DNA of 64,000 nt from Saccharina japonica (GCA_008828725.1 MEHQ01000456.1:25520-89519); one strand, 5' to 3'. Positions 12,546-23,997 are shown, counted from the stretch's first letter. The notes: a model not told the origin generated them from the sequence alone. Program-made: numbers and translations.

Positions 12546-12820
12546 CTAAGAAGAGGCGAGCAGAAAATGAACCAGGTTGCTTTTTTTTTTTTTTTGTATC
12601 CTCCGGCGGATGGGTAAAAATAAAGCTTACGCCCTCCACACTTCCACGTCTCACTGCGTGTCGTGTGTCAAATACCAGGTTGCGATGTACAGGAACATAG
12701 ATAACCAATTTCAGGAGCTGTCGGATATACTGGTTGTATACGCGATTGATGAGACTACACCACATATCGCTCGTGCACATGGCATCATTGGTTGTTGACT
12801 GAATGATTGGTTTGCGGTTC

Positions 12821-12917
12821 TTAACCCCTTTAGGACTGCAGTCCCGATGTGGGGACAAAACACATGGAATTAGACTGAAACAGTTACTCATAGACAGTGC
12901 AGTTATAAAAGGGTTAA
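12821..12917. mobile_element. MITE M2 copy, first of three in a row
   Basis: Runs ttaacccctttaggactgca to cagttataaaagggttaa, an inverted pair. The interior matches the copy at 376. Confidence 0.88.
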
Positions 12918-13002
12918 CCCATTCAGAACTGAAACAGTTATCCCACACTAGCTCCAAGTAGTTTGTCGGCAAAAACTTTGAGCGAGTTAGTAAGGGTTTA
13001 AG
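12914..13002. mobile_element. MITE M2 copy, diverged, sharing its end with the previous copy
   Basis: Starts ttaacccattcagaactgaa and ends gtaagggtttaa; overlaps the TTAACCC of the preceding copy, so the two are in direct contact. Confidence 0.6.
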
Positions 13003-13083
13003 GGAAGCACTGGTAACCCTTCCAGGCCCCATGCATGGCAGTCAAAACTCTCAAGTCAGGGCCATGTTTATCGGCGGGAAAGC

Positions 13084-13180
13084 TTAACCCGTTTAGGACT
13101 GCTGTCCCGATGTGGGGTCAAAACACTCGCAATTAGACTGGAACATATGGTTAGGTACACTGGAGTACTAAAAGGGTTAA
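13084..13180. mobile_element. MITE M2 copy
   Basis: Runs ttaacccgtttaggactgct to gtactaaaagggttaa, close to the 12821 copy. Confidence 0.85.
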
Positions 13181-13199
13181 GTCTATCTTGAATTATCAA

Positions 13200-14880
13200 A
13201 CGTTTCCTGGTTTCTTTTTCCAGAACTTGCTGGTGTCTACATTGTGTACGATAAAAACGTCGATACTGCTTTGCCCGCTGTCCAATTTCCTGGACTAGGA
13301 ATAGCATGTCTCCCGGTTTCTGCCATATGTACGTCTGTTTTCTTTGTAAGGACAGGTATGATAAAACAAACTTCGATTGAAAAAATACGAGAACCGCCTT
13401 GAAGCAAAAGTCTGGTATGCTTACCAGCCGTCGTCGATGAGTGAGATAGTGCGCAGCAAACCAGCATACAGTAGTATGGACGGGCCCACCAGCATACGAT
13501 CCCTCATGTAAGCAAGCTTTTAGATCAAATACATTGTGACCGAACTGTGATACCGTGCCTGTTTAACCTTGAGCTTAGGATCTTGTACTTCGTATAGTAT
13601 TTAGAACATAGATAGAAATGTATGAATACTACTTTCTTTTAGCGTCCGCCGAAAACATGAGCCCAACTATGCTATTACTTCAGTATACTTGGTATTTGTT
13701 TACTTCTTCTTCGTGGGCCAATTTTCACTGTAGTTGTACGAGTATAAAAGACTCGATTTCAAATATAATAAATGGTTAGGTTTTCGGACCATCCAAAACA
13801 CATGTGTCCTTCCTCCACAGGCCGACGGAGTGAGTGGTGGACGTTCCAGTTGTCCGCCTTTTGTTTTGTGAGCACGTACGTACGTTTTCCATTTTATGCC
13901 GCACGTGGGGGTTATAAATACCCTCTCCGAGCTTCACAGAGCGACCATCGCATACAATATAACGGTGACTGCTACTGCTACTGTGTGATTGAGGGGGTCG
14001 TACGGATTGATGCCCGAGCTATGATATAATGTAAAGAGTCGTAAATGATACGACACGGCCGCAACACGGTCGACTTGTTGTACTCCTACTGTAGTGGTGC
14101 TGGGCGCTCACGGGCTGTGTTCGGAGACGAGTTTTGGTAAAACTATAAATGAAGCGTAATACAGTACCGGCCCGCTCATAAGAAACCAGAAATCAGGCTT
14201 AGGCTGACTTTCTAATTTGAGAAAGGGGTGTGTCCCACACTAACTTCAGTATCATAGCTGTCGACTTTCTTATTTCCCCGTAGTGTTTAGGCTGATTTTC
14301 TTGTGGGGCACTTTCTCGTGAGAGGGCCGGTAGTGTATAATTGCTTTCGTGGCCGCCGCTGCTGTTGGGATATCAAGAGACCAATCCAAGGTGTCGTTGA
14401 TAACGTATGTCGGTCCGCTTTTTGATGGCACACACTGTTGATTACTATCATCTCTCTGAAGGCCGAAGGGACTGCATATACTGCACATACGAAGAGAACG
14501 TATTTATTTACCCAGCAGCCATCTGTTTTGTGTTGGGTTTTTTTTTGTCGCCTTTCCCCTTTCGAGTACCAAAGGAAGCTAGAGCACAGCAGTCAGCGTA
14601 GATAGGGTTGTGATTCGGCTGCTGAGCGTAATCACTTCCAGTTAGTATATCAACTGAAGTTTGATTACGATAGATAGGGGTACAAGAGGTTCGGTTCGGC
14701 CAGAACGTGTTTTTTTTCTGATCGGCTGATGGGACAGGAAATAGATCGACCTAACCCAAGAAATTACGTGGGTGTGATGTTACCAACTAACGGTGTATGA
14801 GCATCGTGACTGCCCACCAGTACGGGTGTACCAGGTATGTATAAATGTGAATATATATATATATCACGTTGCAACCGGGC
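13200..14880. other. No gene or repeat recognised
   Basis: Nothing convincing was seen on either strand except short AT microsatellites. Confidence 0.5.
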
Positions 14881-14886
14881 CGTACC

Positions 14887-15169
14887 GACGCAAGCTACGA
14901 TAGAGGTGCCCCTGCATCCAGTGCATTTTCTGAGCTCCTCACTTCGATAAAAGCCCTACACTACTAATAGCAAGTCACGACAAACAGGTTTTGGAGGAAA
15001 TTGAAAGTGCTGCTACCCGATCAACAAACCCCATGACCTGAGTCCAACCATTAAAAATATTTCAACGCAAGAAGACTGACTGAAATGCCGACGATTATGG
15101 GTTAAGGAGCCCGACCGTTCAGAAAACGTTCGAGCTGAAAAGTGCTATACCTTTATCGTAGCACGCGTC
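14887..15169. mobile_element. MITE M1 copy
   Basis: Left end gacgcaagctacgatagagg, right end ctttatcgtagcacgcgtc. Flanks TACC and TACT could be a mutated 4-bp target duplication. Confidence 0.85.
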
Positions 15170-15216
15170 TACTTGCCCCACTTTTTACATTTCAACTCGG
15201 ACATCATCAATCAGTG

Positions 15217-15557
15217 GACACGTGCTACGGTAGAGGTGCATCCAATTTTTCCTGAGCTGGGTCTCTTAACCCTTTTAGAACTGCAGTCCCCTTTTTGGGG
15301 ACAAACCACTCTAATTCTAAGCGATTTGTCCCCAAAACGGGACTCCGGTCCTATAAGCTCTACCTCGCCCAAAAATTGTTTTTTTAAATATGAAATAAAA
15401 GCGCAACTCGATGAACAATCCCATAGCCCAGGTATACATACGCGAAAGAAAGCATATTCGCAAAAAAAAATGACATTCTGACGATTTTAGGCTAAGGGGC
15501 ACAGCCATTCAGAAAATAGTTGAGCCATAAAGTGCTACCTTTATCGTAGCACGTGTC
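15217..15557. mobile_element. MITE M1 copy with AGTG target duplication and nested M2
   Basis: Ends gacacgtgctacggtagagg and cctttatcgtagcacgtgtc, flanked by AGTG on both sides (15213-15216 and 15558-15561). An M2 copy at 15266-15352 is nested inside. Confidence 0.9.
15266..15352. mobile_element. MITE M2 copy nested in M1
   Basis: Starts ttaacccttttagaactgca; has tttttggggacaaaccact and the inverted gtccccaaaacgggact; the right end is worn. Confidence 0.75.
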
Positions 15558-15919
15558 AGTGTTTACGATCCCTCAACCGCGCAAAGATTGTTAAAAGTTT
15601 TCTCGTAGTCTTTTTGTCGTTGACTTACCGAACAGGGTGATAACCCAATATCACTGCACAATTGGTACAAGTTTGTCAAGAATATCCAGGCCTGATTGGT
15701 AGTATCTTCTGCCAGTGTTTGATATACTTCTCAACCGCAGTAGCGTCAGTGCTCTCAAGACGCTGCTACTGGATGGAATAACATAGCTCGGATGGAGGAA
15801 GTGTTCCGCACGATCAATAAGTAGGCATGATCGTCGGGGGGCTGTAGCTGTAACAGTAGTATACAACGAATAGTAGAGCACCCCAACCAGAGGCAACTCA
15901 GGGTGGTTCTTATCGGAGC

Positions 15920-16126
15920 CTTAAATTTCCAAAATTTCCATGTTTTTTTCGCGCAATTTTTTACATTTCCATTTGTTCCATTTTTTTTTTCCATTTATTG
16001 GAACGTGAAGCCTTCCAAACATTTTTCCCTCTGAAGAATTTCCAATATTTCCATAATTTCCTATTATAGATTTCCAAGATTTCCTTTTTTTTTTGGAAAA
16101 AAATATTGGAAATTATGGAAAAAAGC
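15920..16126. repeat. TTTCCA-rich degenerate repeat
   Basis: About 20 TTTCCA or TTCCAT motifs in 200 bp, turning into the complementary tggaaa at the end (16094-16125), so the end can pair with the rest. Confidence 0.7.
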
Positions 16127-16694
16127 TGCTCGATAAGAATGGCCCTCAGTCGATCCTGTTGACACTGCTGTATAACCAACCGTCGGTGTGCAGTACTACT
16201 GTAACTACAGTACTATTACACGGGGGATCATCACAGTGAATATAAGAGTCATAACTATTATTGTTGTTCATAGTATCCTCGCCACATCCGACAACAACGT
16301 GTATCATTACTATGCTTCAACGCTGATCACTCAAAAACCCTGCAACAGATGAAAGCCACGGCTCGTTGGAACACCCTTCGTGTTTTGCGCTGCTGTAGGT
16401 TTTCGTGGTAACATGCCCGGGCTGTGGGTTGGTTCATAGGGCGCAACGTGCTCGAAATCAGCTGTTTATTGGGGGTCGAGAATAATGTAGTGCTCCTATG
16501 ATACTGCAATGAAGTGATTTTCCTAACCTCAGAAATCGATATGGGTGCACCTACGAAATAAAAAGAAACCGGCACCGCCCTATGACATCCGAGTTCAAGG
16601 CCTACGCAAGCAAGGGAGGTATAATAAAACCAACAGAAAAAAAAACTTTGATAAAAAGAAAAGTAGCATTTTCGTAATTTTGTCCAGAAGAAAT

Positions 16695-16848
16695 CCCACC
16701 CAACTCATTTGTTATCCAATACTAGAAGGATGTTATCATAGCCTTTGCACATAGGCTTCCTTGGTTTCCGTGGTTCTCTGCTTTCGGGAATGTTATGAGT
16801 GATCAACGTTGAAGCTCATGCCGCACATTGTCGGATGGCAAAGGTGAT
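16695..16848 (-). repeat. Dispersed repeat, also at 37244-37390
   Basis: The reverse strand matches 37244-37390 for about 110 bp: ttgccatccgacaa, gagcttcaacgttgatcac, cccgaaagcagagaaccacg, ccttctag. Fragments also lie at 4940-5060, 30048-30090 and 32428-32520. The class is unknown. Confidence 0.75.
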
Positions 16849-17407
16849 ACTAAATACTACTTACTGTTGTTAGTGTATTGTGGTCCTTCTATATTGCCGG
16901 TTGCCCTCTATATTGTGCCGGTGGAATCGCCTGGCACAGACAAATGGGACTCACCAGTGCTGTATGCAGTGTGCGGAGTAGTGCCGGCTGCCGATATAGT
17001 ACTGGTATGGATGTCTTTAGCACATATCGGCACTATAGATAGTGGGACCGGCACTATTTATTGTATGACATTTATGTATGCAGGAATCTGTCGTGTCATT
17101 ATCTTGTTTTTTATTTTATAGACCTGTTTAAACTACCTATGATACATTATACGTCGCGCGCCCTTTATCACAATGAATCTATCTGCGTACCGTGACTGTG
17201 CGTATCTGTGTACAGCGTATCCGAGAGATTATTTTGCGTTTTTGGGAGATTGTTCAGGTCGTATAATACGTACGTTTGTTCATTGTGCGTTCGGATCACT
17301 TTGATTGCACGTATTGTTTTTTTTCGGAGCACGCGGTCCGTGCCGTCCACACACAAAGCAAGGTATTTCATTTCCCAACTGTCATTTATACACCCTCCCC
17401 GGCTGAA

Positions 17408-17472
17408 CATTGCGGAAGAACATTACGGAAGAACATCGCGGAAGAACATCGCGGAAGAACGTTGCGGAAGCG
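17408..17472 (+). repeat. 13-bp tandem repeat, five units
   Basis: Unit atcgcggaagaac with small changes, 13 bp each, at the left edge of the GC-rich island. Confidence 0.9.
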
Positions 17473-17816
17473 GATGAATGATGACCTTACTCCTACTCAT
17501 CCCTTCTTCCCCTCTCTGCCTCGGCAAAGTTTTTGCTTTGGCATGGCCCATAGCGAGGGGGGGGTCTTTCCAGCGAGCAAGGCTAGGCTCACCCTCAAGC
17601 GGACCGATAACTTCTTGCTGCTGCGCACCCGCCGCGAAGCGTGTGCACCGGTAGAGTTGGATCGGCACTGGTGCGTTAGGCGCAAAAGTTCAGATGCACG
17701 GGCCTTTTTGGCCGTCGGTGTAGACAGCAATGTCCATCTCACTTTTGTGCGCGGAGGCAGACGCCATCAGAAAGGTGGACGGACACTATGTACACGGCCC
17801 TAGGTGTGTTTGCTAG

Positions 17817-18392
17817 AGGGATCTGTACTGTCTCAGTAACCTGGCTTCGCCATCAAAGGAGGAGGGAGCGCGTGACGACGAGCTGTTGTTTGGGCTGGTC
17901 AATCCCTTCAGCGCGAGAAATTTTATTTTCCAGACCAAGCACCCTGAGTGCAACGAGGGAGAAAGCGAGGAGCCGACTGGGAAGGACAACAACGAGAGCG
18001 AGTACGGACGGAGCAGGTCGAGTGTGGTCGTGCTAGGACTGGCCAAGTGGCACCGGAGCGGCGCGCCGGATCACAGCAGCACGCCGCAGCAGCAGCACAG
18101 CAGCGCGGAGCAGCCATCCGGAGCACGGACGACATCGACCCGTGACGAACGGACAATCAGATTTGTTTTTTTCGTTTTTTCCCCTGAATTTCGTTGTTGG
18201 GTCTGTGTGGATGACGTCACTGGTTTTGTAGAGAGACGCGGCAGAGATGGCGCGGACACCCCGGGTGCCTTCATTGTGTGCCTGATCGTGGAAGACCCCT
18301 TCAATGTGGAACGATTCCTAATCAGTGTCGATGTTTATAATGAGGAGATATTTGATGCTGAGAAGGGCGCTAGCCCTTCGGAGCATCAATAG
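17817..18392 (+). CDS. Open frame in GC-rich island, function unknown
   Basis: A 191-codon frame is open from the stop at 17814 to the TAG at 18390, without an ATG near its start; it could be an exon. It contains LLFGLVNPFSARNFIF, a hydrophilic middle with a Gln/Ser stretch, and a C-terminal part reading VCLIVEDPFNVERFLI. I do not recognise a family. It is one of the few frames here not made of simple repeat or MITE sequence, and the island has a different base composition from its AT-richer surroundings. No convincing splice partners were found. Confidence 0.25.
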   Translation, partial: RDLYCLSNLASPSKEEGARDDELLFGLVNPFSARNFIFQTKHPECNEGESEEPTGKDNNESEYGRSRSSVVVLGLAKWHRSGAPDHSSTPQQQHSSAEQPSGARTTSTRDERTIRFVFFVFSPEFRCWVCVDDVTGFVERRGRDGADTPGAFIVCLIVEDPFNVERFLISVDVYNEEIFDAEKGASPSEHQ

Positions 18393-18398
18393 ATGCTC
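18354..18398. other. Two overlapping hairpins
   Basis: GATGCT at 18354 pairs with AGCATC ending 18387, enclosing AAGGGC/GCCCTT with a GCTA loop. Alternatively GAGCATC (18381) pairs with GATGCTC (18392-18398). The two folds exclude each other. A separate gggggtgtaccccc palindrome follows at about 18426-18439. Confidence 0.6.
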
Positions 18399-18945
18399 TT
18401 CCTAATGGGTTGGGTATGTGCCCGTGGGGGTGTACCCCCCTGGTCGCGAACGGACACAAACGGACAAAAAACAGTTCTGAAAGCTGCCGCAGCGTGGCTT
18501 TATTTAACGAAAGCTTAATATTGAGGTTTGTCTGTCTGCACTTCGCACTTCGTCTGCACTTCGTTCGCTTTGCTTTTTTTTGGCGCGCGACGCGTACACT
18601 GAACCGATTCAGACACGCTCGGGACTGATAGAGGCCCGCTATTTGTGCCGACCGTCCTGTGCTGCTCGTGTCGAAAGCGGTGCCGAGATCGCAGAGCTAG
18701 GCCATAGTGACTGCCCTAAACTGTTGCCAGTGCCAAATTGTGTCACTGGGATTTCTCGGCAGTAGAGCAAACTAGCAGTAGTATATAGCAACGATGAGCA
18801 TCACCACCGGCAACTCTCAAGCAAAGATGTCGGGAGACATGTCAAGCAAGGCAAAACATGCGCTGTCAAGGGTGTAGGGTGGAGTGTTCCACACTAAAAA
18901 CTAGTTGTTTGGTGACAGTCACGGCATGTCAAGGCTGTCAAGGGT

Positions 18946-19346
18946 TGATGGTGATGATCGATCGTGATTGTTGTGTCGAACTTGTCGATGATCGAGTCCA
19001 GATTTGCACCTGCAACAAAACAAGCCATCGCACCTCAGAGCAAACGCTATACCAGACCACACCACTAGACCGACGACCCACCACACCACCACTTCCATCA
19101 CCACACCACCAGCTATATAGAAGCTTCCCAGGCTTGATAGTGATGGTGGCTGCAGCAGGTGGTGATGGTGATGATCGATCGTGTTGGTGGCAGCAGGTAG
19201 GCGGTGATGGTGTGACGATCGATCATGATTGCGTGCTTGCTCGATGATCGGAGAAGAGGAAGAGCATCATCACACACACAGATGTGCAACCACCACCACC
19301 ACCACCACCACCACCAAACACCATCACCACCCACACCGCCACTACC
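18946..19346 (+). repeat. GATGGTGATGATCGATCGTG repeats and CCA array
   Basis: The motif gatggtgatgatcgatcgtg occurs at about 18948 and 19166, with a diverged copy near 19204. A (CCA)n run of about 9 units is at 19289-19317. Reading frames here give poly-His or poly-Thr and are by-products. Confidence 0.75.
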
Positions 19347-19480
19347 ACCTAGTAGCTATATGGAAGATGCGCAGTCGTGCAATAGCTCTGTCCTGGTGGT
19401 GTTGGTGTGGTGGCAGTATGTGGTGTGGTAGTGTAATGGTGTGGCTTGCCTTGTTGTGCTCTCAGTGTTTCTAGAGAACA

Positions 19481-20145
19481 GCAGGTACAGCCACATTTTA
19501 AGAGTTTTCAATTTAATGCACTGCTGCTTGCTGTTGCTGTGGTATACAGGTATATGCCCAGCGATTGTATATTGATATAGTATGACTTGATGTACCCCAT
19601 GCTCCACCACCCACCACCATTTACAACCTAAGAGCATACAGAGGCTTATATTTTTCTCGTGGGTCTGGTGTTTGTGGTGGTGGGTGGTGTACGTGGTATC
19701 TGTGTGGTATGTTGGTTGTGAGATTTTTTTGCCTTGTGCAACTCGCTCTCTGATCGAGAAGAACGAGCACCAGTATCATATACAATATACACTCGTATAA
19801 GCAGGTACACACATTTTAAGAGTTTTTCAAATTTTTGCACTGCTTGCTGCTGCTGGCTGGTGTATACAAGTGTATATGCCCAGCGATTGGTATATGATTA
19901 TTATGTATGTACCCTGATGTACTCACCACCACCCCCACCACCATCCACCAAGAGCAGCGGAAGCTTATATTGCTCGTGGCGGCTGGTGTTTGTGGTGGTG
20001 TAGTAGTGGTCTCTGTGTGTTATGTTACTTCGTGTTACTCGGTGCTCGCGAGCGATGATTGTGTGGCTTTTTTGCCTTGTGTACTTACTTCCTCTCGAGA
20101 AAAGAACGAGCACGGGTATCATTTACATATAATATACTGCTGCTG
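19481..20145 (+). repeat. Tandem duplication of about 320 bp
   Basis: Both copies start gcaggtaca, then cacattttaagagttttt-like sequence, and share tatatgcccagcgattg, ggtgtttgtggtggtg, and a final aagaacgagcac block. Copy 1 starts 19481 and copy 2 starts 19801. They are diverged but clearly related. Confidence 0.82.
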
Positions 20146-20374
20146 CTGCTGCTGTGTAAGGTACTTTTTTTTTGCATTTTGTTATTCCTTTTTTTCACGT
20201 ATACCTGGTACCTACGTACGTATTTGACCTGCCTAGTACACAAATATGATGCCCGACGTTTCCGGCCGCTGCTGCTGCTGCTTTCCTTCTTAATTTCGTT
20301 TCATTTTTTTACGATAACTTGATCTTGGAACCATTGTGCCATTTTGTTTTTTTTCACGTATGTGTGTGTGTGTT

Positions 20375-20470
20375 CTTCACATTAAACCTTCCTTTCTACC
20401 CGTCGACACGTAGCACACCCAGTGTCCGTGCCGATTCATCATCCTAAAAAGGTACCAGTTATGTGGTCAC
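20375..20470 (+). repeat. Dispersed repeat related to 62.4-63.4 kb
   Basis: Shares attaaacctt, ctacccgtcgaca, gcacacccagtgtccgtgcc and gaggtaccagtt-like parts with 62660-62690 (same strand), and with 62385-62445, 62765-62850 and 63343-63392 (opposite strand). Confidence 0.65.
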
Positions 20471-20479
20471 AAAACTACG

Positions 20480-21330
20480 ACACAGAGATACTACGCTCAG
20501 TATACCTACGATCCACTCCTGTACAAGGTTTTGCGCTGACGCTCATCGCTTCGAATGAAATTTGGTGGGATGTGCTGTGTTGGGACAACCGGCCCAGGGA
20601 TCAACCAGACCCACCCAGTATTACTCTCTCACCCACAACCCACAACGAACCCCCACCAACCTATATACTTGCGCATGGGCCAAAAAAGGTTTATGTGCTG
20701 ACACAAATCGCTTAAAATACAAAACGATCCAATCAATGTCAATTGCAGGAACACAGCAAAAAGAGAAAAACCGCCAACGCAGTAGCTTAATGCAGTTAGG
20801 AGTTTGACCACTTGAAGGCGTCTGTCACGCTCCTCATTCCCACCGTTCTTGTAATGCTGTGCCTAACACAGACGTTCAGGATAGATTCGGGCAATTGTCA
20901 ATTGACGTGATGGCTTTGGTTGGCTGTTCTTTTTCACTGTGTGCCCGCGGACTGTCATTCCGGCAGCACTTCAGACAGCAGCTGCGTGCTCCATCTTGTT
21001 CCCACGCCTACCGTGTGTTTTTGTACAGACAGTCACTTCAGACAGTAGTTACGCTGTAGTCGGCAAATTCATTGGTAAAGAGTGGGAGGGGGGGGGGGGG
21101 GGCGATGCTGCTGCTAGTCGAATGGAGATTGCGGGCGTGTAGTTCAGTTTTGGACACGCAAACATGCTGTAGGGATTTTTAGGTGTACCTCTTCGGACTG
21201 ATGTATCCTTTCCCTGCTAAGTGTGCGTGTTCTTTAGGATTCTCTGATGGCTCTAGCACTTTTGTGACCACGGGCTGTGATCTTGCTAGATCAGACTATA
21301 GGGATTAGCAACTGAAACGAGTTTAATGTG
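20480..21330. other. No secure gene
   Basis: Open frames of up to 97 codons exist but begin at non-ATG codons and show no domain. A run of 14 G interrupts the region near 21089-21102. Confidence 0.5.
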
Positions 21331-21332
21331 AA

Positions 21333-21333
21333 G

Positions 21334-21367
<34 letters not shown>

Positions 21368-21368
21368 C
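21333..21368. repeat. (ACA)12 microsatellite
   Basis: Perfect ACA triplets. Confidence 0.97.
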
Positions 21369-21687
21369 TCCTGGTTGCTCCGCCTCGGTCAAACAGTTTA
21401 TCACACACCTCGGACGGATAGACAACAAGAATGATTGATCTATTAACAGATAATATTGGTCATATATTAATAATAGTTCTTGAGTTGCCGTTGTGGGACG
21501 TTGTGCACCATCTGCAATCGTGCATATCCAACCCACAGGAAAAATCGCTTGATAGATGACGCAGGTCATACAGGCCCAACCCAGCAACATAAAGAGCTAG
21601 ATCGTACAAGACCCGGAAGCGATCGGCGTTGATTTGAGGCCTGGATCATCAATAAATTGTCGGGATTAGGGAAAACGCAGATGGATT

Positions 21688-21866
21688 GCTTGTTTGTTTG
21701 TTTGTTTGTTTGCTTGTTTGTTTGTTTGTTTGTTTGTTTGTTTGTTTGTTCGTTTGTGTGTTTGTTTGTTTGTTTGTTTGTTTGTTTTTTTGTTTGCTTG
21801 CTTGCTTGCTTTCTTGCTTGCTTGCTCGCTTGCTTGCTCGCTTGCTTGTTTGCTTGTTTTTGTGTT
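21688..21866. repeat. (GTTT)n passing into (GCTT)n array
   Basis: Tetranucleotide repeat, first GTTT then GCTT with a few GCTC units. It reads Cys/Leu/Val/Phe in + frames and Lys/Gln/Asn/Thr in - frames; these frames are not genes. Confidence 0.95.
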
Positions 21867-22494
21867 GGGCAGCGGCCAAAAACAGGTACACCTGGTCCGT
21901 TCGGGGCCAAAAACAGGTACATACAAAAAAATCAAGTTTAAAACGCACCCCACGAACCTGCCGTTCCTTGCAACGCAAAGTAGAGTATTTTCATGTTCTT
22001 CGTGCTCGCCCGGTGGCGACGAGTAGCTGTTATTAATGGTACGAGGAACGAACGCCTGCTGCTGTATTCTCCCTTCTCAGCTTGCGACACCCCTGGTATT
22101 CCGAGTCAACCACAATCCCGAAGGGGAGCCTTCTATCTCGTATTATTTCGGCGGAGGTGTGCAGGCTGATATGTTTGTCGCTCGAGTAGCGCGTGGTGCG
22201 AGGTGTGAAGGGAGGAGGGGATCTCTGCGTACGTCGGCATTTCTATACATACGTAGGGGGCATAGGGTGGAACTATGAAGGACCTCTGCTTGGCTTAAAA
22301 ACGACAAAAAAAAGGTGAAAGTCAAGCAGAGTAGACAAAATCAGGTGTACCTGGGTTTTAAAGAGGCAAAGACAGGTACAAGGAGTTTTGGACCAATGGC
22401 AGGGCACGTAGAGTGCGTTTTTGACTTGATTTTAAGTATGTATCTGTTTTTGGCCGCAAAACGGACCAGGTATTCCTGTTTTTGGCCGCTGCCC
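21867..22494. mobile_element. 628-bp inverted-repeat element in a tetranucleotide array
   Basis: It begins GGGCAGCGGCCAAAAACAGG (21867-21886) and ends with the exact reverse complement (22475-22494). The inverted arms continue for about 90 bp with roughly 80% identity by eye, and contain a second GGCCAAAAACAG motif. TTTG/CTTG microsatellite lies outside both ends in the same orientation, as expected if the element landed in the array. No transposase frame and no clean target duplication is visible in the low-complexity flanks. Confidence 0.75.
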
Positions 22495-22602
22495 TTTTTT
22501 GTTTGTTTCTTTGTTCACTTGTTTCTTTTTTTGTATCCTTGTTCTTGTGTTCGTTCGCTTGCTCGCTTGCTTGCTTGCTTGTTTGTGTGTGTTTGTTCGA
22601 AG
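22495..22602. repeat. (TTTG)/(CTTG) array on the far side of the 628-bp element
   Basis: Degenerate TTTG, TTCG and CTTG units directly follow the element's right end, in the same orientation as the array at 21688-21866. Confidence 0.85.
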
Positions 22603-22784
22603 AAAAATGGTTAGCGCTCGACCTGACCCACCTCGCCATTTTGCTAGTCAGTCCTACTCAAACAGAACTACTACGTACTAACCGGCAGTTTCCCTTTCGA
22701 GGAGCTTCACCGGTCACAAAACGTTTAAGCCAAACACGCTCAACCCCGACCGTGGGATGAGTCGGAGGTTGCTATTTCGTGAGG

Positions 22785-22892
22785 GCACAGTATATATGAC
22801 CTACGAAAAACCTTAAACCCTATACATCCCTGTGTTTACTATCAGTACTTGGTCCTTTTTTATATGTAGTATCTCCCGTAATACTCAATGCA
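22785..22892. mobile_element. MITE MY copy, worn
   Basis: Contains tatatgacctacgaaaaacc, tacttggtcctttttt and ctcccgtaatact. Confidence 0.55.
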
Positions 22893-22899
22893 TGCGCAT

Positions 22900-23990
22900 T
22901 TTTCGTTCTCCCCACAACAAGGAGTACTGTTGTGTACGTCCTCACACGATGTAAGGGGGGGTGTTCTGGCTACCTTTCTGTGTGTACACACATTGGGAAT
23001 ATTCTACAGTAGTATAATACGAGTATAAGTAGTAGCAAAATCTAGGCCGGATTGACATTGCATCATTTCTCGAAGGCCGTTGTTCTTCCGTCCCCACTGG
23101 CCTTTTATACGGTGTTACTTTTCGGATGCACGGGCGAATCACTTCATTCACTGAGTGCCTAGCGTGTGTTCTACATATAGCATCCAACCTTCGGGCCTTG
23201 AACCAACGAAAACGATGAAACAGAGCCGACACTATAACCATACGAGCCACGTGGGCGTATCCAAGAGGGGAACTCATCGGTGAGGCTTGTTTTAGCGTGC
23301 GAGCCGTACTTTGCGAAATATGACAAGTGTTTGTATTACGTAGGAGGGCGTTTTGTTGTATAGCTGGTACGTAGGGATTTGAGCTGTCTACAGTGCAACA
23401 GGCAAAAAAACGTATTTAGGCCATAAATCGGTCAACATATATATGCGTCGAGTCATTCGACACCCAACATGTTGATGACATGATCGCATCAACAAGAGGA
23501 AGACATCAATGGCGCTTTTCTGTTGCTATGCAAGGGGTGAGGGGTTCTAACGAAAGACGCCTGCCGAAGTATTAGAACAATGTATTGACCTATTAAGAAA
23601 CCTTAGGGGGGGAAATACTCTTAAGGGGAATTTGTTTTGCGCTCTGGTTTTTGCGAGTTGTGAATGACACCCTTGTCACGGTTGTTTACAATGGCCAGAG
23701 AGGAAACAACGTGTGTTCGGTTTTCGCTTTATAACTGAAATATTCTTATTGGAATAGTTAGGGTCAAACTTACTTTTAAACCCAACACCATCGGTAAACG
23801 GCGCCTACAGAACGAACAAAACAAATAAATATATACGTAAATAACTACCGATATGTTGATGAAAAAACACACGAAGAACAACCCTGCCATTCATTGTGTT
23901 GTGCCCAATCTCTCGAACACCAGGGTGCGAACACTTGAAGGAGGAATGTAACGCTGAGTTACGGAACTAGCCCATATCATACTCTTTTTC
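22900..23990. other. No gene or repeat recognised
   Basis: Unassigned mixed sequence. Confidence 0.5.
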
Positions 23991-23997
23991 GTAAAAT

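Larger units (their letters stand above)
17480..18770. other. GC-rich island, possible gene remnant or promoter region
   Basis: Base composition rises well above the surroundings for about 1.3 kb. It holds the open frame at 17817-18392, a TGACGTCA palindrome at about 18208-18215, and strong palindromes at 18354-18440. No MITE copy is inside it. Confidence 0.5.

Noticed and set aside
20422..20715. 97-codon + frame as a gene
   Set aside because: Starts inside a dispersed repeat at a non-ATG codon and has no domain.
21649..22036. Cys/Val/Leu-rich + frames and Lys/Gln/Thr-rich - frames
   Set aside because: Translations of GTTT/GCTT tetranucleotide arrays.
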